This document shows, piece by piece, positions 52,634-62,253 of a stretch of DNA of 64,000 nt. The translations under genes were made by a program, and so were the position numbers. Position 1 is the first letter of the stretch. Every line of letters starts with the position of its first letter. A model generated the notes under the pieces. That model was not told where the DNA came from. It did no database searches and worked only from the letters and a program-made list of their open reading frames with translations. This DNA is from IGN2 sp964639955 (GTDB lineage Bacteria > Bacteroidota > Ignavibacteria > Ignavibacteriales > Ignavibacteriaceae): NCBI GenBank assembly GCA_964639955.1, contig CAZXGJ010000008.1:1-64000 (forward strand), written 5' to 3'.

Positions 52634-53581
52634 TTAATTATCATTGCTTATAAAATTGTTAACAATCTCATCAGCAATATGGTAAGGAGATAAATCCCCT
52701 AAAACAACTTTTTCTAAAGAGGAATTTAAGAATTTTTCTCCACTTTCGCTCCATATTTTTATTCTGATTTTATTTTCCACAATCTCTTTTATCCGGATCT
52801 TCGTCTGTCTTTCTCTTTTTTGCAGGAATAATTTTTTTGCTGTCATAAAATTTTTATGTTTTTCAATCTCCATGGCAATTTCTAAAATTCCCTTATTCTC
52901 CAAGGCTATTGATTTAATAATTTCTGGCAGCCAGCTGTTTTCATCGTGGTCTCTCATCATTAGAATTGTTTGCAGGGAAGCAATAGCCTGATCTGCACCG
53001 GGTCTGTCACTTTTATTAACTACAAAGAAATCTGCTATTTCCATTAATCCGGCTTTCATCGCCTGAACCGAATCTCCGGATTCAGGAACGAGCACAACCA
53101 TTGTTGTATCTGCTGCCTGTGCAATATCCAGTTCAGATTGCCCGACTCCAACAGTTTCCAGTATAATTAAATCGAAACCAGCAGCATCCATAATATCGGC
53201 AGCATCTATAGCTTTCTTACTTAACCCGCCAAGGCTTCCCCTTGTTGCCATGCTTCTGATAAAAACGCCGTTATCCATACCGATTTCGTTCATTCTAATT
53301 CGGTCGCCCAGTAATGCACCGCCTGTAAAAGGGCTTGTAGGGTCAACTGCAATTATGCCCACATTTTTACCCGATGAACGGTAATATTTTGTAAGGTTAT
53401 TAGTAATCGTACTTTTCCCCGCACCGGGAGGGCCTGTTATTCCGATTCTGTATGCTTTCCCGGTTTTATTGTGAATTGCTTTAAGCAGTTCCGAAGCATC
53501 GTAATTATTCTCAACTACCGAAATTGCTCTTGCAATTGATCTTCTGTTTGAAAGGGAAAGCTTATCAATTAATTCCTTCAT
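52634..53581 (-). CDS. meaB: Methylmalonyl-CoA mutase-associated GTPase (MeaB/ArgK)
   Basis: 315-residue G3E-family GTPase. Walker A GPPGAGKST (about 53-61), switch I/II around VDPTSPFTGGALLGDRIRM and ETVGVGQSE, base-specific NKSD (about 195). MeaB guards loading and repair of B12 in methylmalonyl-CoA mutase. Its partner small subunit lies at 15377. Start MKELIDKLSLSNRRSIARAI. Confidence 0.94.
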   Translation of the reverse strand: MKELIDKLSLSNRRSIARAISVVENNYDASELLKAIHNKTGKAYRIGITGPPGAGKSTITNNLTKYYRSSGKNVGIIAVDPTSPFTGGALLGDRIRMNEIGMDNGVFIRSMATRGSLGGLSKKAIDAADIMDAAGFDLIILETVGVGQSELDIAQAADTTMVVLVPESGDSVQAMKAGLMEIADFFVVNKSDRPGADQAIASLQTILMMRDHDENSWLPEIIKSIALENKGILEIAMEIEKHKNFMTAKKLFLQKRERQTKIRIKEIVENKIRIKIWSESGEKFLNSSLEKVVLGDLSPYHIADEIVNNFISNDN

Positions 53582-53594
53582 TTGTAAAACTGTT

Positions 53595-54509
53595 TCAGTT
53601 TTTATAATAAGCTAATGTTTTAATCAATCCTTCTCTAAGTTTAACGGAAGGTTTCCAATTAAAGTTTTTAAAAAATTTTTCGCTGGTAATAACACTTCTC
53701 AATTGTTCCCCGCGCTTTGCCGGACCATACTTTCCGGCTGTTTTATCTCCGGTAAGCTCATTTAATAAAATAAAAAGTTCGTTTACACTTGTTTCAATGC
53801 CGGTTCCGATATTATAAATATCGGATTTCGTTTCATTTAAAACTAAAAGATTTGCTTTTACAACATCGCCGGCAAAAACGAAATCTCTTGTTTGTCTGCC
53901 GTCTCCGTTTATTATTGGCAGCTCGCCATTTATCAATTTGTTCATGAAGATAGCAACAACGCCAGCTTCACCCAAAGGGTTTTGCCTGGGTCCATAAACG
54001 TTTGCGTAACGAAGTATAGAATAATTCAAATCATATTCTGACCTGTAATAGTTCAGGTATTTTTCAATGCTTAACTTTGCAATACCGTAAGGAGATAAGG
54101 GATTTACAGGATGATTTTCATCCGCAGGGAAATATTGCTGCTCACCATAAATGGCTCCCCCTGTTGAAGCAAACATAAATTTTTTAACTCCGTATTTAAC
54201 GCAGCTTTCAAGAAGGTTTAATGTTCCGATTATGTTTACCCTTGCATCGAATAGCGGATTAGCAACTGATTTTCTCACATCAATTTGAGCAGCATGGTGA
54301 TTAACCACATCAAACTTTTCTTCTTGAAATATAGCCGGAATGGAAATATCAGTTATATCAGCCTGAATAAATTTTGTTCCGGGATTAACATTCTTTTTAA
54401 AACCGGTCGACAGGTTATCAATAATTACAACTTCGTGCCCGGCTTCCAGAAAAGCATCAGCCACCTGCGAACCAATAAAACCGGCACCACCTGTTACCAG
54501 TATTTTCAT
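53595..54509 (-). CDS. NAD-dependent nucleotide-sugar epimerase (UDP-glucose 4-epimerase-like)
   Basis: 304-residue extended SDR. GxxGxxG in TGGAGFIGS (7-15), HHAAQIDVRKSV, the YxxxK pair in SPYGIAKLSIEKYL, and RYANVYGPRQNPLGEAG. These match the UDP-glucose/galactose 4-epimerase group. Likely supplies a sugar nucleotide for LPS or capsule. Overlaps nadD by 4 bases. Confidence 0.9.
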   Translation of the reverse strand: MKILVTGGAGFIGSQVADAFLEAGHEVVIIDNLSTGFKKNVNPGTKFIQADITDISIPAIFQEEKFDVVNHHAAQIDVRKSVANPLFDARVNIIGTLNLLESCVKYGVKKFMFASTGGAIYGEQQYFPADENHPVNPLSPYGIAKLSIEKYLNYYRSEYDLNYSILRYANVYGPRQNPLGEAGVVAIFMNKLINGELPIINGDGRQTRDFVFAGDVVKANLLVLNETKSDIYNIGTGIETSVNELFILLNELTGDKTAGKYGPAKRGEQLRSVITSEKFFKNFNWKPSVKLREGLIKTLAYYKN

Positions 54510-55090
54510 TTTATTTCCTTATACAGATTATTTCTGAAAATATACTCCTTTACTTTTTGAGGTACCAGGAAATGAATTGGCAGACCTTTTTTTACTCTTT
54601 CGCGGATATCTGTTGAACTTATTTCTATACCTCTTGTTTGAACGAAGATTGCCTGATGATAGTACTTATCTTTAAAAGGCGGCGGCTGAGATGATTTTCG
54701 CTTTAAAACTATAATCTTTGCCAATTTTAAAATTTCATCCGGGTCTTTCCATTTATGGAATGTGAAGATATTATCGTAACCAATTATAAACTCAATTTCA
54801 TCGTACTCATTTTTCAGCTCCCTTAAAGTGTCCACGGTATAAGATACACCGCCTTTTTTTATTTCCATTTCCGAGCACTCAAAGAACGGAACATCTTCAA
54901 TAGCAATTTTTATCATATTCAGTCTGTGCAAAGTAGCACTTGGCTCCGCACTAGTTTTATGAGGTGAAATGTATGCCGGGATAAAAATTATTTTATCAAG
55001 CTTTCTTATTTCACGAACCGATTGGGCAGTGATAAGATGACCCATATGAATCGGATCGAAAGTACCGCCAAAGACTCCAATCCTACTCAT
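54506..55090 (-). CDS. nadD: Nicotinate-nucleotide adenylyltransferase (NadD)
   Basis: 194 residues. Nucleotidyltransferase start GVFGGTFDPIHMGHL with the HxGH motif, then YISPHK and the C-terminal SSTDIRERVKKG. Makes NaAD from nicotinate mononucleotide and ATP in NAD synthesis. The end overlaps the epimerase start. Confidence 0.95.
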   Translation of the reverse strand: MSRIGVFGGTFDPIHMGHLITAQSVREIRKLDKIIFIPAYISPHKTSAEPSATLHRLNMIKIAIEDVPFFECSEMEIKKGGVSYTVDTLRELKNEYDEIEFIIGYDNIFTFHKWKDPDEILKLAKIIVLKRKSSQPPPFKDKYYHQAIFVQTRGIEISSTDIRERVKKGLPIHFLVPQKVKEYIFRNNLYKEIK

Positions 55091-55781
55091 TTAAAAATTC
55101 TTTGTATTCGATGAATATATCGTTAAAGCGTTCATGCATTATTTCGCTGCAGTAAGCCAGGCTTTCTTTTTTCGATAGTTCAATATATAGTTTTTTAACA
55201 TCCTCAAAATTATTAATGGCTAAAAAATTTCCGACTGTGTGCAAATATATATCCGCCGGGCTAATATTGTTAAGAAAATCGTGATAATTCAACTGATGAA
55301 ATATAATTTTTTTTAAAATACTTCCAGGTTGAAAATTCGAAGCAAAAAATGCAACATGATCATTTGTTGCTTTACCGACAATAAAAGTTTTATCCGGCAT
55401 CGTTAACAGATCGGAAACTCTTTGCAAGTCCGCACGAGTAATTCCAATCGAATTAAAATTTATAAGAATGCTTTTTGAGTATTCCAATAAACTCAGATTT
55501 TTGTAATAGTCCTGCAGATTTTGTTGGGATGATGAATTGATAAAAATTAATTTGCAGTTTTCCGGAATAAAATTCCGAGGTACTGAATCTTTATCCTGTT
55601 CAGCGAGGCAGAATAAAATATCGTGGGTTTCATGTAACGGATTAAGTAACTCAATCCAGTTTGCAAAAAGCAGTGAGTTCAGATATACAGAAAAGCCGGG
55701 ACTCATTTTATCAAAAGCCATTGTTTTTTCTATGTCTAAAATTGGTCTGGATGCAACCAGATTGATAACACAATTACGCAT
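55083..55781 (-). CDS. Uncharacterised protein, DUF2064-like glycosyltransferase fold
   Basis: 232 residues. I do not recognise a firm family. The segment INFNSIGITRADLQRVSDLL followed by DKTFIVGKATNDHVAFFASNF lines up in style with the GtDcPgLt...DGGYyL motif of DUF2064 (GT-A fold) proteins, but the Asp and Gly-Gly residues are replaced. It overlaps nadD and the PrsW gene, so it is part of the minus-strand operon. Confidence 0.6.
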   Translation of the reverse strand: MRNCVINLVASRPILDIEKTMAFDKMSPGFSVYLNSLLFANWIELLNPLHETHDILFCLAEQDKDSVPRNFIPENCKLIFINSSSQQNLQDYYKNLSLLEYSKSILINFNSIGITRADLQRVSDLLTMPDKTFIVGKATNDHVAFFASNFQPGSILKKIIFHQLNYHDFLNNISPADIYLHTVGNFLAINNFEDVKKLYIELSKKESLAYCSEIMHERFNDIFIEYKEFLNE

Positions 55782-56733
55782 CTGGATTAACCACCGGCGA
55801 TAAAAGATTGAAAATTAATTTTCTGTTTTCTTCCAAATCATTCTGGTATAAAATTTTCTTTTTTCCTTGCAGGTATTTGGTTTGATATTTTCTAAAAGCA
55901 AGATTAGTTGCTGCTTTGATGTACATCTTTCGTACTGATTCATCAATCCAGCCTTTTTTGTTTCTATTCAGTGAACTGATTATACCGGCGTGATCAGGCG
56001 GAATTATTCCCAATCTTGATTCATCAAGCAATTCTGTAAAAATTATTTTCCTTTCGCCTATTACACTTGAGATAAAAATTGCACAGAAAAGTATTATGCT
56101 TATTCCCAGGAAGATGAAGCCAAGCGGAGCCAGGTGGCGTGTAATGATGGTGTAATTCCATATAAAGTGAATTAAAACGGCTATTATCAGACCTGATAAG
56201 ATTAAAAGGATTTTAGCTGACGGATTTTTAAGTTTAGCAAATCCCATAAATGCACCAAGGCTGCCGGTTGCAATAAAATGCATAACTGCAGAGAAAAATG
56301 TTCTTATAATAACAAGGTAAATCCAACCCGGAATATTTTCAGAGTAAGTTGTAAAGTAAAGGAAATTTTCTGTCATCCCGAAGCCTAAACCAATGGCGCC
56401 TCCGTAAACAACACCGTCAGTAATGTTATCGAACCGTTTTTTGTTTACAGTTAAAAAAAGAAAAAATCCCTTGGTAATTTCTTCAATAATTGGTGCTACT
56501 GCAATTGTTCCGAAAAAATCTATATCATCTGCACTAACTGCAAAATATTGCATCAGCTCTCTTATAATGAAACCGCCGATGAGGGTGAATGCAACTGCGC
56601 CGAATGCCCCCCAGAAATAATTCTGCACTACCAATTTAAAAGGTTCTCTCTCGAAAAGATCGAAGTACCAGATTATTAAAAGATATGTGAACATAGGCAG
56701 TACGGCAGCAAGAAGCGAAGCTATAAGTATCAT
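55774..56733 (-). CDS. PrsW-family intramembrane protease
   Basis: 319 residues with about seven to eight helices. PrsW/CAAX-like motifs: EE in PIIEEITKGFFLF (about 96-107), EN in GFGMTENFLYF (about 140), HFIATGSLGAFMG (about 174) and the late HFIWN (about 212). PrsW cleaves anti-sigma factors in Bacillus; the target here is unknown. C-terminal soluble part of about 80 residues. Confidence 0.9.
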   Translation of the reverse strand: MILIASLLAAVLPMFTYLLIIWYFDLFEREPFKLVVQNYFWGAFGAVAFTLIGGFIIRELMQYFAVSADDIDFFGTIAVAPIIEEITKGFFLFLTVNKKRFDNITDGVVYGGAIGLGFGMTENFLYFTTYSENIPGWIYLVIIRTFFSAVMHFIATGSLGAFMGFAKLKNPSAKILLILSGLIIAVLIHFIWNYTIITRHLAPLGFIFLGISIILFCAIFISSVIGERKIIFTELLDESRLGIIPPDHAGIISSLNRNKKGWIDESVRKMYIKAATNLAFRKYQTKYLQGKKKILYQNDLEENRKLIFNLLSPVVNPDA

Positions 56734-56770
56734 TCTGTTTAAGATTTAGGCTTGTTTATTATATTTCCCA

Positions 56771-58012
56771 TTACTCTCTGATCCAGGCTATAATTTCTTT
56801 GAATGTTGGTCGTATACCGTAAGAAAGAATCCCGATCCTGAATATTTTAGCACAGATTTTAATCATAATAACTATTGAGAGCAGCATTATCAGGGAGGTA
56901 AGCAAAATTTCGTAAGATGAAACCTGTTCGATATTTAAACGTAAAAGCATTACAGAAGGAATGGTTAAGGGAATGTATGAAAAAACTTTAATGATAAAAA
57001 AATCAGGATTTTGAATTGCCGGCATTGCAATAACAACCGGCAGAAGAAGTATTAAGCTCAGGTAAGTAGTTATCTGCTGCGCTTCCTGCTCGGTGCTGAC
57101 AACAGAACCAATTCCTACAAAAAGTGTTGTGTAGAATAAAAATCCCAGGATAAAATAGAAAATCATTGGGAGGAAATTTTCAAAGGCACCCAAAGGTACA
57201 ATTGCACCGCCCGCTAAAGCCAGCCCGATTAAGAACCACACAAAGATTTGCGTTAAGCCCAAAGAGCTTAATCCGATAATTTTACCGGCAAGCAGTTCTT
57301 CAGGAGTGCTGCTCGAAATAAGCATTTCGATAAGACGGTTTGATCTTTCTTCTATCAGGCTTCTTACAAGCATCTGACCTGAGTACACGACCATCATCAT
57401 CAGCAGCAGGATAAATATAAAAGATGAAAAAAATGTAATCATAAAATCCCTTGAACCTTCGTTGCCGTCTTCTTCAACCTTTATTTGAGTGATTTCAATT
57501 TTATTTTTTATGAATGCAGCAAAATCCGATTCAATACCATCTGCCATAATCTTTTGCCTTGTTCTGACTGAATTTAGTGCCTGTTCAAATCTGCCAGTGT
57601 CCCTGAAATTACCGATTGAACTGCTCCGGTATTCTGCAGATACTGAGTCAGTTCCATTAAAAATAATTAATAAATATCCTTCAAGTTTGTTTTTTAATAC
57701 TTCGCTATTGGCTTTTGCTTTAAGTTCGTCAGTTGATTTCCCTTTTTCAAAAAGGTTTATCAGTAAATAATTGGGCTGGTTGTTTTCTATCCGGTATATT
57801 TCAAGCTCTTCGCGCAGAAGATTAAAATACGTTCCGGAAGTATCTAAAACCCCGATTGTTTTTACCCGTGGAATTTCTTCGTCTGAGAGCAGAGTTGGCA
57901 ACAAAGAAAAGCCGATTATAATTACAGGCGTAAGTATTATTGAAATAATAAAAGTTTTTGTTTTAACTTTCTCTAAGTACTCCCACAGTGCAATTGCTAT
58001 TATTTTTTTCAT
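56771..58012 (-). CDS. ABC-2 type transporter permease
   Basis: 413 residues. An N-terminal helix (KTFIISIILTPVIIIGF), a large extracytoplasmic domain (about 40-195), then five helices from about residue 198 (FMITFFSSFIFILLLMMMV). This NatB-like layout belongs to sodium- or drug-exporting ABC-2 systems. It ends where the ATPase gene (58020) starts on the same strand. The substrate is unknown. Confidence 0.9.
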   Translation of the reverse strand: MKKIIAIALWEYLEKVKTKTFIISIILTPVIIIGFSLLPTLLSDEEIPRVKTIGVLDTSGTYFNLLREELEIYRIENNQPNYLLINLFEKGKSTDELKAKANSEVLKNKLEGYLLIIFNGTDSVSAEYRSSSIGNFRDTGRFEQALNSVRTRQKIMADGIESDFAAFIKNKIEITQIKVEEDGNEGSRDFMITFFSSFIFILLLMMMVVYSGQMLVRSLIEERSNRLIEMLISSSTPEELLAGKIIGLSSLGLTQIFVWFLIGLALAGGAIVPLGAFENFLPMIFYFILGFLFYTTLFVGIGSVVSTEQEAQQITTYLSLILLLPVVIAMPAIQNPDFFIIKVFSYIPLTIPSVMLLRLNIEQVSSYEILLTSLIMLLSIVIMIKICAKIFRIGILSYGIRPTFKEIIAWIRE

Positions 58013-58019
58013 TTTACAA

Positions 58020-58913
58020 TTAAGAGTTAAGTTTAATCAGATCAAGAAAAATTTTATTAAGTGTCGGTTCAATAACCGAAAAGTGTTTTACTTCAACTTT
58101 CTCAATAATTTGTTTTAAGAATGAAGACGGATTTACATCTTCCCTTAATTGAATTTCTGAATAGTTGTTATAAGATTCATATTTAACAACTTCTTTCATA
58201 TTCAAAACTGAACTTACATCGCCGGAAAATTCAATTTTAATATTGTTGCCGCCAAATTTTCTTTTTATTTCTGTAAGTTTTCCGTTAGCCACTTCCGCTC
58301 CGTTGTTTATCAGCAAAATAATTTCGCATAATTTTTCTGCTAATTCCAGCTGGTGTGTCGAAAGTAAAATCGTTTTTCCCTCCGAAACAAAAGTAAAAAT
58401 AAGATCTTTCACCTCCTGCTGATTTATGGGGTCGAAGCCGGTAAAAGGTTCGTCAAGAATCAGCAGCTTAGGGTTATGAAGTATGGCAGCAATTAGTTGT
58501 ATCTTCTGCTGATTTCCTTTCGATAACTCGATAATCTTTCTGTTTCTGAAATGGCTTACATTTAAACGCTTTAGCCATTTTTCAGCCTTCTGGGCAGCTT
58601 CACTTCTTTTCAGGTTTTTTAATGAAGCAAAGTAAACCAGTATATCGATCACTTTGCTTCTCTGGTAAAGACCTCTTTCCTCCGGAAGGTAGCCTATCAG
58701 GTTGTAATACTCATCGGTTATTTCCTTCCCGTCGAATGTAATTTTTCCTGATGTAGGTTTAATTATGTTTAATATTGCTCTGAGAGTAGTTGTTTTTCCC
58801 GCACCATTCGGACCGAGCAGGCCAAATATTTTACCTGGCTCAACCGTAAATGAAAGATTGTTTACGGCTGTTGCATCTTTAAACTTTTTGGTAAGATTCT
58901 CTACGATCAACAT
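58020..58913 (-). CDS. ABC transporter ATP-binding protein (NatA-like)
   Basis: 297 residues. Walker A GPNGAGKTT (35-43), signature LSKGNQQKI (about 135), Walker B LLILDEPFTGFDPIN and switch His in LSTHQLELAE. The C-terminal DUF4162 region (about 220-297) is typical of the NatA/Bcr group. It powers the permease encoded downstream (56771-58012). Confidence 0.93.
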   Translation of the reverse strand: MLIVENLTKKFKDATAVNNLSFTVEPGKIFGLLGPNGAGKTTTLRAILNIIKPTSGKITFDGKEITDEYYNLIGYLPEERGLYQRSKVIDILVYFASLKNLKRSEAAQKAEKWLKRLNVSHFRNRKIIELSKGNQQKIQLIAAILHNPKLLILDEPFTGFDPINQQEVKDLIFTFVSEGKTILLSTHQLELAEKLCEIILLINNGAEVANGKLTEIKRKFGGNNIKIEFSGDVSSVLNMKEVVKYESYNNYSEIQLREDVNPSSFLKQIIEKVEVKHFSVIEPTLNKIFLDLIKLNS

Positions 58914-59382
58914 TCAGATTTGCTGTAGTGATTAACTCTTGAATAAATAACTAAACTAAATTAGGGATAATATTTTAAAAGTTTGAATTGAACGGATTAA
59001 GAATCTTTAATAAGTGTTAAAAAAGTTTGAGTTTGATGCTCCGGTTATTAATAGGTGATTGCACTTTATTTAAAGTTTAGATCATATGACCACAGAAGAT
59101 TAAATTTATTTAATAATTTCATCTGAGTTACTTCCAAACTTTAAATTTTTAATACCACCTCCATTTTCGTATCCAGCAAATTCAAAATTTATTCCACCAT
59201 CTATGCTTCAGAACGGTTTTCATTCATTGCTCGCCCAACATATAACATTGATGTATTAAATGGATCAAATTCTATTACCGCAACACCTATGTAAAACAAA
59301 GAAGTAACTGCGCTGGTAATCCGAATATTATTTTTCATCTTTATATTTTTGTATAGTTATTGCCTTTTTATCGCTGTAATTT
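58914..59382. other. Intergenic region with a gene remnant
   Basis: This stretch separates the ABC genes from the plus-strand fatty-acid operon. It includes the minus-strand remnant at 59106-59338. Apart from that and the promoter after it, I see no gene and no RNA gene. Confidence 0.6.
59106..59338 (-). pseudogene. Fragment of a BNR-repeat-like secreted protein
   Basis: Read on the minus strand, a frame from 59338 encodes SAVTSLFYIGVAVIEFDPF, then NTSMLYVGRAMNENRSEA and a stop. After a frame change it continues SIDGGINFEFAGYENGGG, then IKNLKFGSNSDEIIK and a stop. The pattern (NTSMLYVG, SxDGGxxF) is that of BNR/Ycf48-type beta-propeller repeats common in Ignavibacteria secreted proteins. Too short and broken to be active. 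Confidence 0.55.
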
Positions 59383-59414
59383 TTTGAATATAAAGGATTG
59401 AATGAATATATTTG
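59383..59414 (+). promoter_or_regulatory. Bacteroidota-type promoter of the yceD-rpmF-fab operon
   Basis: TTTG (59383-59386), exactly 20 bp, then TATATTTG (59407-59414). Both boxes match the TTTG and TAnnTTTG consensus fully. It lies 28 bases before the yceD ATG, so should drive the whole ribosome/fatty-acid operon. Confidence 0.7.
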
Positions 59415-59442
59415 TAGCCATTTTTTACTTGAATTCATTCTA

Positions 59443-59961
59443 ATGAAAATTAAAATTTCAAATCTTGCTGATGGTTCGTACGATTATTCTTTTAGCGGGG
59501 ATATAAATGAAATTAAAGTAGTTGAACCATACTTTGGATGGTTTAAAACGGAAGTAGTTCTTTCTAAATACAGCAGCCAGATTATTCTGGATGCTAAGAC
59601 CAGCATCAAAAGCAGGTTAATCTGCGATCGGTGTGCTTCCGAATACGAGGAAGAAATTTTAAGCAGCTATCGTATGGTATATCTTTTTGAACAGGAGATC
59701 CCGAACTCAGAAAACGAAAAAGCTGAGATAAGCTATATTCACGATGATACCGAAAGGATTGACATAAGCGAGGATGTGAAAGATTATGCAATGTTAGCCG
59801 TACCGATGAAAAAATTGTGCAGTGAAGATTGTAAAGGCCTTTGTCAGCACTGTGGAAAAAACCTGAATGAAGGTGCGTGCGGATGCAAGAGCGAAGAAAT
59901 TGATCCAAGGTGGGAACCATTACTAGAATTAAAAAAACAAGTTAAAACTAAATTAAGGTAG
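59443..59961 (+). CDS. yceD: YceD/DUF177 family protein
   Basis: 172 residues from the ATG at 59443; a TTG at 59398 lies before the promoter and is rejected. DUF177 features: CDRCASEY (zinc-type pair) in the middle and LCSEDCKGLCQHCGKNLNEG at the C-terminal end. It comes before rpmF as in most bacteria; it is linked to 23S rRNA metabolism and L32 supply. Confidence 0.93.
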   Translation: MKIKISNLADGSYDYSFSGDINEIKVVEPYFGWFKTEVVLSKYSSQIILDAKTSIKSRLICDRCASEYEEEILSSYRMVYLFEQEIPNSENEKAEISYIHDDTERIDISEDVKDYAMLAVPMKKLCSEDCKGLCQHCGKNLNEGACGCKSEEIDPRWEPLLELKKQVKTKLR

Positions 59962-59970
59962 AGTAAAGTT

Positions 59971-60150
59971 ATGCCACATCCAAAACGGAAAATATCGAAA
60001 AGCAGACGCGATAAAAGAAGGACTCACTACAAAGCTACAGCACCAACACTGGGTGCGTGCCCGAACTGCGGAGAGATAAAATTAGCTCACCGTGCATGCC
60101 CTTCCTGCGGTTACTATGGCGGTCGTTCCATGTTCATACCCAAAAGCTAA
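59971..60150 (+). CDS. rpmF: Ribosomal protein bL32
   Basis: A 59-residue ORF: MPHPKRKISKSRRDKRRTH, then CPNCGEIKLAHRACPSCG with the four zinc Cys, then YYGGRSMFIPKS. It is a 50S subunit protein. The Cys-plus form is of the zinc-binding type. Lies 9 bases after yceD, the conserved pairing. Confidence 0.95.
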   Translation: MPHPKRKISKSRRDKRRTHYKATAPTLGACPNCGEIKLAHRACPSCGYYGGRSMFIPKS

Positions 60151-60168
60151 ATTCTTTAAATATATTTA

Positions 60169-61224
60169 ATGAACACAACCGGTAACAACAATCTCCGGTG
60201 CAGAATCGCTGTTGATGCAATGGGAGGAGATTATGCCCCTTTTAATGCAGTGCTGGGTGCTGTTGAAGCTTATAATCAATCACGGGAGTTCGATCTGCTG
60301 CTGGTCGGACGTGAAACTGAAATAAAAAAGGTAATCGCAGAGACCAACTTGAAATTTGAAGCTGGTAACATTATCAATGCTGATGAAGTAATCGGTATGA
60401 GCGAAAGCCCTGCAGCATCGCTTAAGGCTAAAAGAAATTCTTCTATAGTTGTTGGTGCGCAATTGGTAAAGGATAAAAAAGCCGATGCATTTGTTAGTGC
60501 CGGAAATACAGGTGCAATGATGGCAGCATCTACTCTTATTACCGGAAGGATTGCAGGAGTTGGAAGACCGACTATTGGTGCTGCTATGCCTAATATCAAT
60601 GGTATTTGTTATCTTTATGATGTTGGTGCAAGTAAAGATTCAAAACCGGTGCATTTATTTGAGTATGCGGTGATGGGTTCTATCTTTGCTAAAGTGATGG
60701 ATGGAGTCAGCAATCCCAAAGTTGGTGTTTTAAGTATGGGAGAGGAAGAAGGTAAAGGCAATGAAGTTTCAGAAGCAGCTGCAAAATTATTAAGGCAAAG
60801 CCGCCTTAATTTTATCGGCAATGTTGAAGGCAGAGATATTCTTGCCGGCGATGTTGATGTTGTTGTCTGTGATGGTTATGTTGGCAATGTGTTATTGAAA
60901 TTTGGCGAATCCGTACCCAAATTGCTTAAGAAACTATTAACGGATACAGCAAACCGTAATTTTTTTGATAAATTAAAAATTGGACTGGCTAAAAATACTT
61001 TGCGAAGAGCGTTGAAATCGCTTGATTACCAGGAATACGGAGGTGTGCCGCTTCTTGGAATAAATGGGATTAGTATTATTGGGCACGGTTCGAGCACACC
61101 GAAAGCATTTAAAAATATGGTGCTGAGAGCAAATGAGATGCATCGGAAAAAATTAATTGAAAAATTAACGACGTCAATAACCGGATATTCTAATCTAATT
61201 CAAAAAGTAGAGGAAAATGGATAG
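60169..61224 (+). CDS. plsX: Phosphate acyltransferase PlsX
   Basis: 351 residues. IAVDAMGGDYAP start, ASLKAKRNSSIVVGAQLVK, SAGNTGAMMAAS and GHGSSTPKAFKNMVLRA are PlsX hallmarks. It converts acyl-ACP to acyl-phosphate for phospholipid synthesis. It overlaps fabH by 8 bases. Confidence 0.96.
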   Translation: MNTTGNNNLRCRIAVDAMGGDYAPFNAVLGAVEAYNQSREFDLLLVGRETEIKKVIAETNLKFEAGNIINADEVIGMSESPAASLKAKRNSSIVVGAQLVKDKKADAFVSAGNTGAMMAASTLITGRIAGVGRPTIGAAMPNINGICYLYDVGASKDSKPVHLFEYAVMGSIFAKVMDGVSNPKVGVLSMGEEEGKGNEVSEAAAKLLRQSRLNFIGNVEGRDILAGDVDVVVCDGYVGNVLLKFGESVPKLLKKLLTDTANRNFFDKLKIGLAKNTLRRALKSLDYQEYGGVPLLGINGISIIGHGSSTPKAFKNMVLRANEMHRKKLIEKLTTSITGYSNLIQKVEENG

Positions 61225-62221
61225 AGAAAAAAAGTTTAATGCTGTAATAACAGCACTGGGAATGTACTTCCCGGAAAAAATTCTGGATAATAAATATTTT
61301 GAATCAATAGTTGATACCACCGATGAATGGATAGTAACAAGAACAGGAATAAAGGAACGAAGGATTCTTGAAAACGGTGCTACAAGCGATCTTGCGACCA
61401 AAGCGGCTCAGGATCTGCTTAAAAAGCATAATGTTAATCCAGCAGAAATTGATTGCATTATTGTTGCAACCGTAACACCGGATATGTTCTTCCCTGCTAC
61501 AGCCTGTATTGTGCAGCATAATATTGGGGCTAATAATGCCTGGGGATTTGATCTTGAAGCTGCCTGCTCAGGCTTTTTATTTGCTTTTCAAACAGGTTGT
61601 TCATTTATAGAAAGCGGGCAGTATAAAAAAGTATTGGTTATCGGTGCGGATAAAATGACTGCAATAACCGATTATACGGATAGAAATAATTGTATTCTCT
61701 TCGGCGATGGTGGCGCTGCTATTCTGCTGGAACCTTCAGATGATAAAAGTCTGGGACTTCAGGATTATATTTTAAGGATTGATGGTTCCGGAAAGGAATT
61801 TTTATATATGAAAGGCGGTGGCAGCTTAAATCCGCCTTCGCATGAAACCGTTGATAAAAAAATGCATTACATTTACCAGGATGGTAAAGCCGTTTTCAAA
61901 GTTGCTGTTAAAGGTATGGCAGATGTTTCCTTTGAGTTGATGCAGAAAAATAATTTAACCGCTAATGACATTGCCTACTTAGTACCACATCAGGCTAATA
62001 TGAGAATAATTACTGCAACTGCCGAAAGAATGGGATTAAGTATGGATAAAGTGATGGTTAACATAGATCGTTATGGCAACACTACTGCGGCAACAATACC
62101 CTCCTGCATTGTTGAGTATTACAGGGCAGGTAAGCTTAAAAAGGGAGACAGATTAGTCCTCTCTGCTTTCGGTGCAGGATATACTTGGGGTTCATCCCTT
62201 GTTGTGTGGGCAATAGATTAA
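61217..62221 (+). CDS. fabH: Beta-ketoacyl-ACP synthase III (FabH)
   Basis: 334 residues. Start of fatty-acid synthesis: condenses acetyl-CoA with malonyl-ACP. Cys in DLEAACSGFLFA (about 113), His in VPHQANMRII and Asn in NIDRYGNTTAATIP complete the Cys-His-Asn triad. Overlaps plsX (ATGGATAG). Confidence 0.96.
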   Translation: MDREKKFNAVITALGMYFPEKILDNKYFESIVDTTDEWIVTRTGIKERRILENGATSDLATKAAQDLLKKHNVNPAEIDCIIVATVTPDMFFPATACIVQHNIGANNAWGFDLEAACSGFLFAFQTGCSFIESGQYKKVLVIGADKMTAITDYTDRNNCILFGDGGAAILLEPSDDKSLGLQDYILRIDGSGKEFLYMKGGGSLNPPSHETVDKKMHYIYQDGKAVFKVAVKGMADVSFELMQKNNLTANDIAYLVPHQANMRIITATAERMGLSMDKVMVNIDRYGNTTAATIPSCIVEYYRAGKLKKGDRLVLSAFGAGYTWGSSLVVWAID

Positions 62222-62253
62222 TTTCAGTTGACTGGATTTTCAATAAGATTTAA

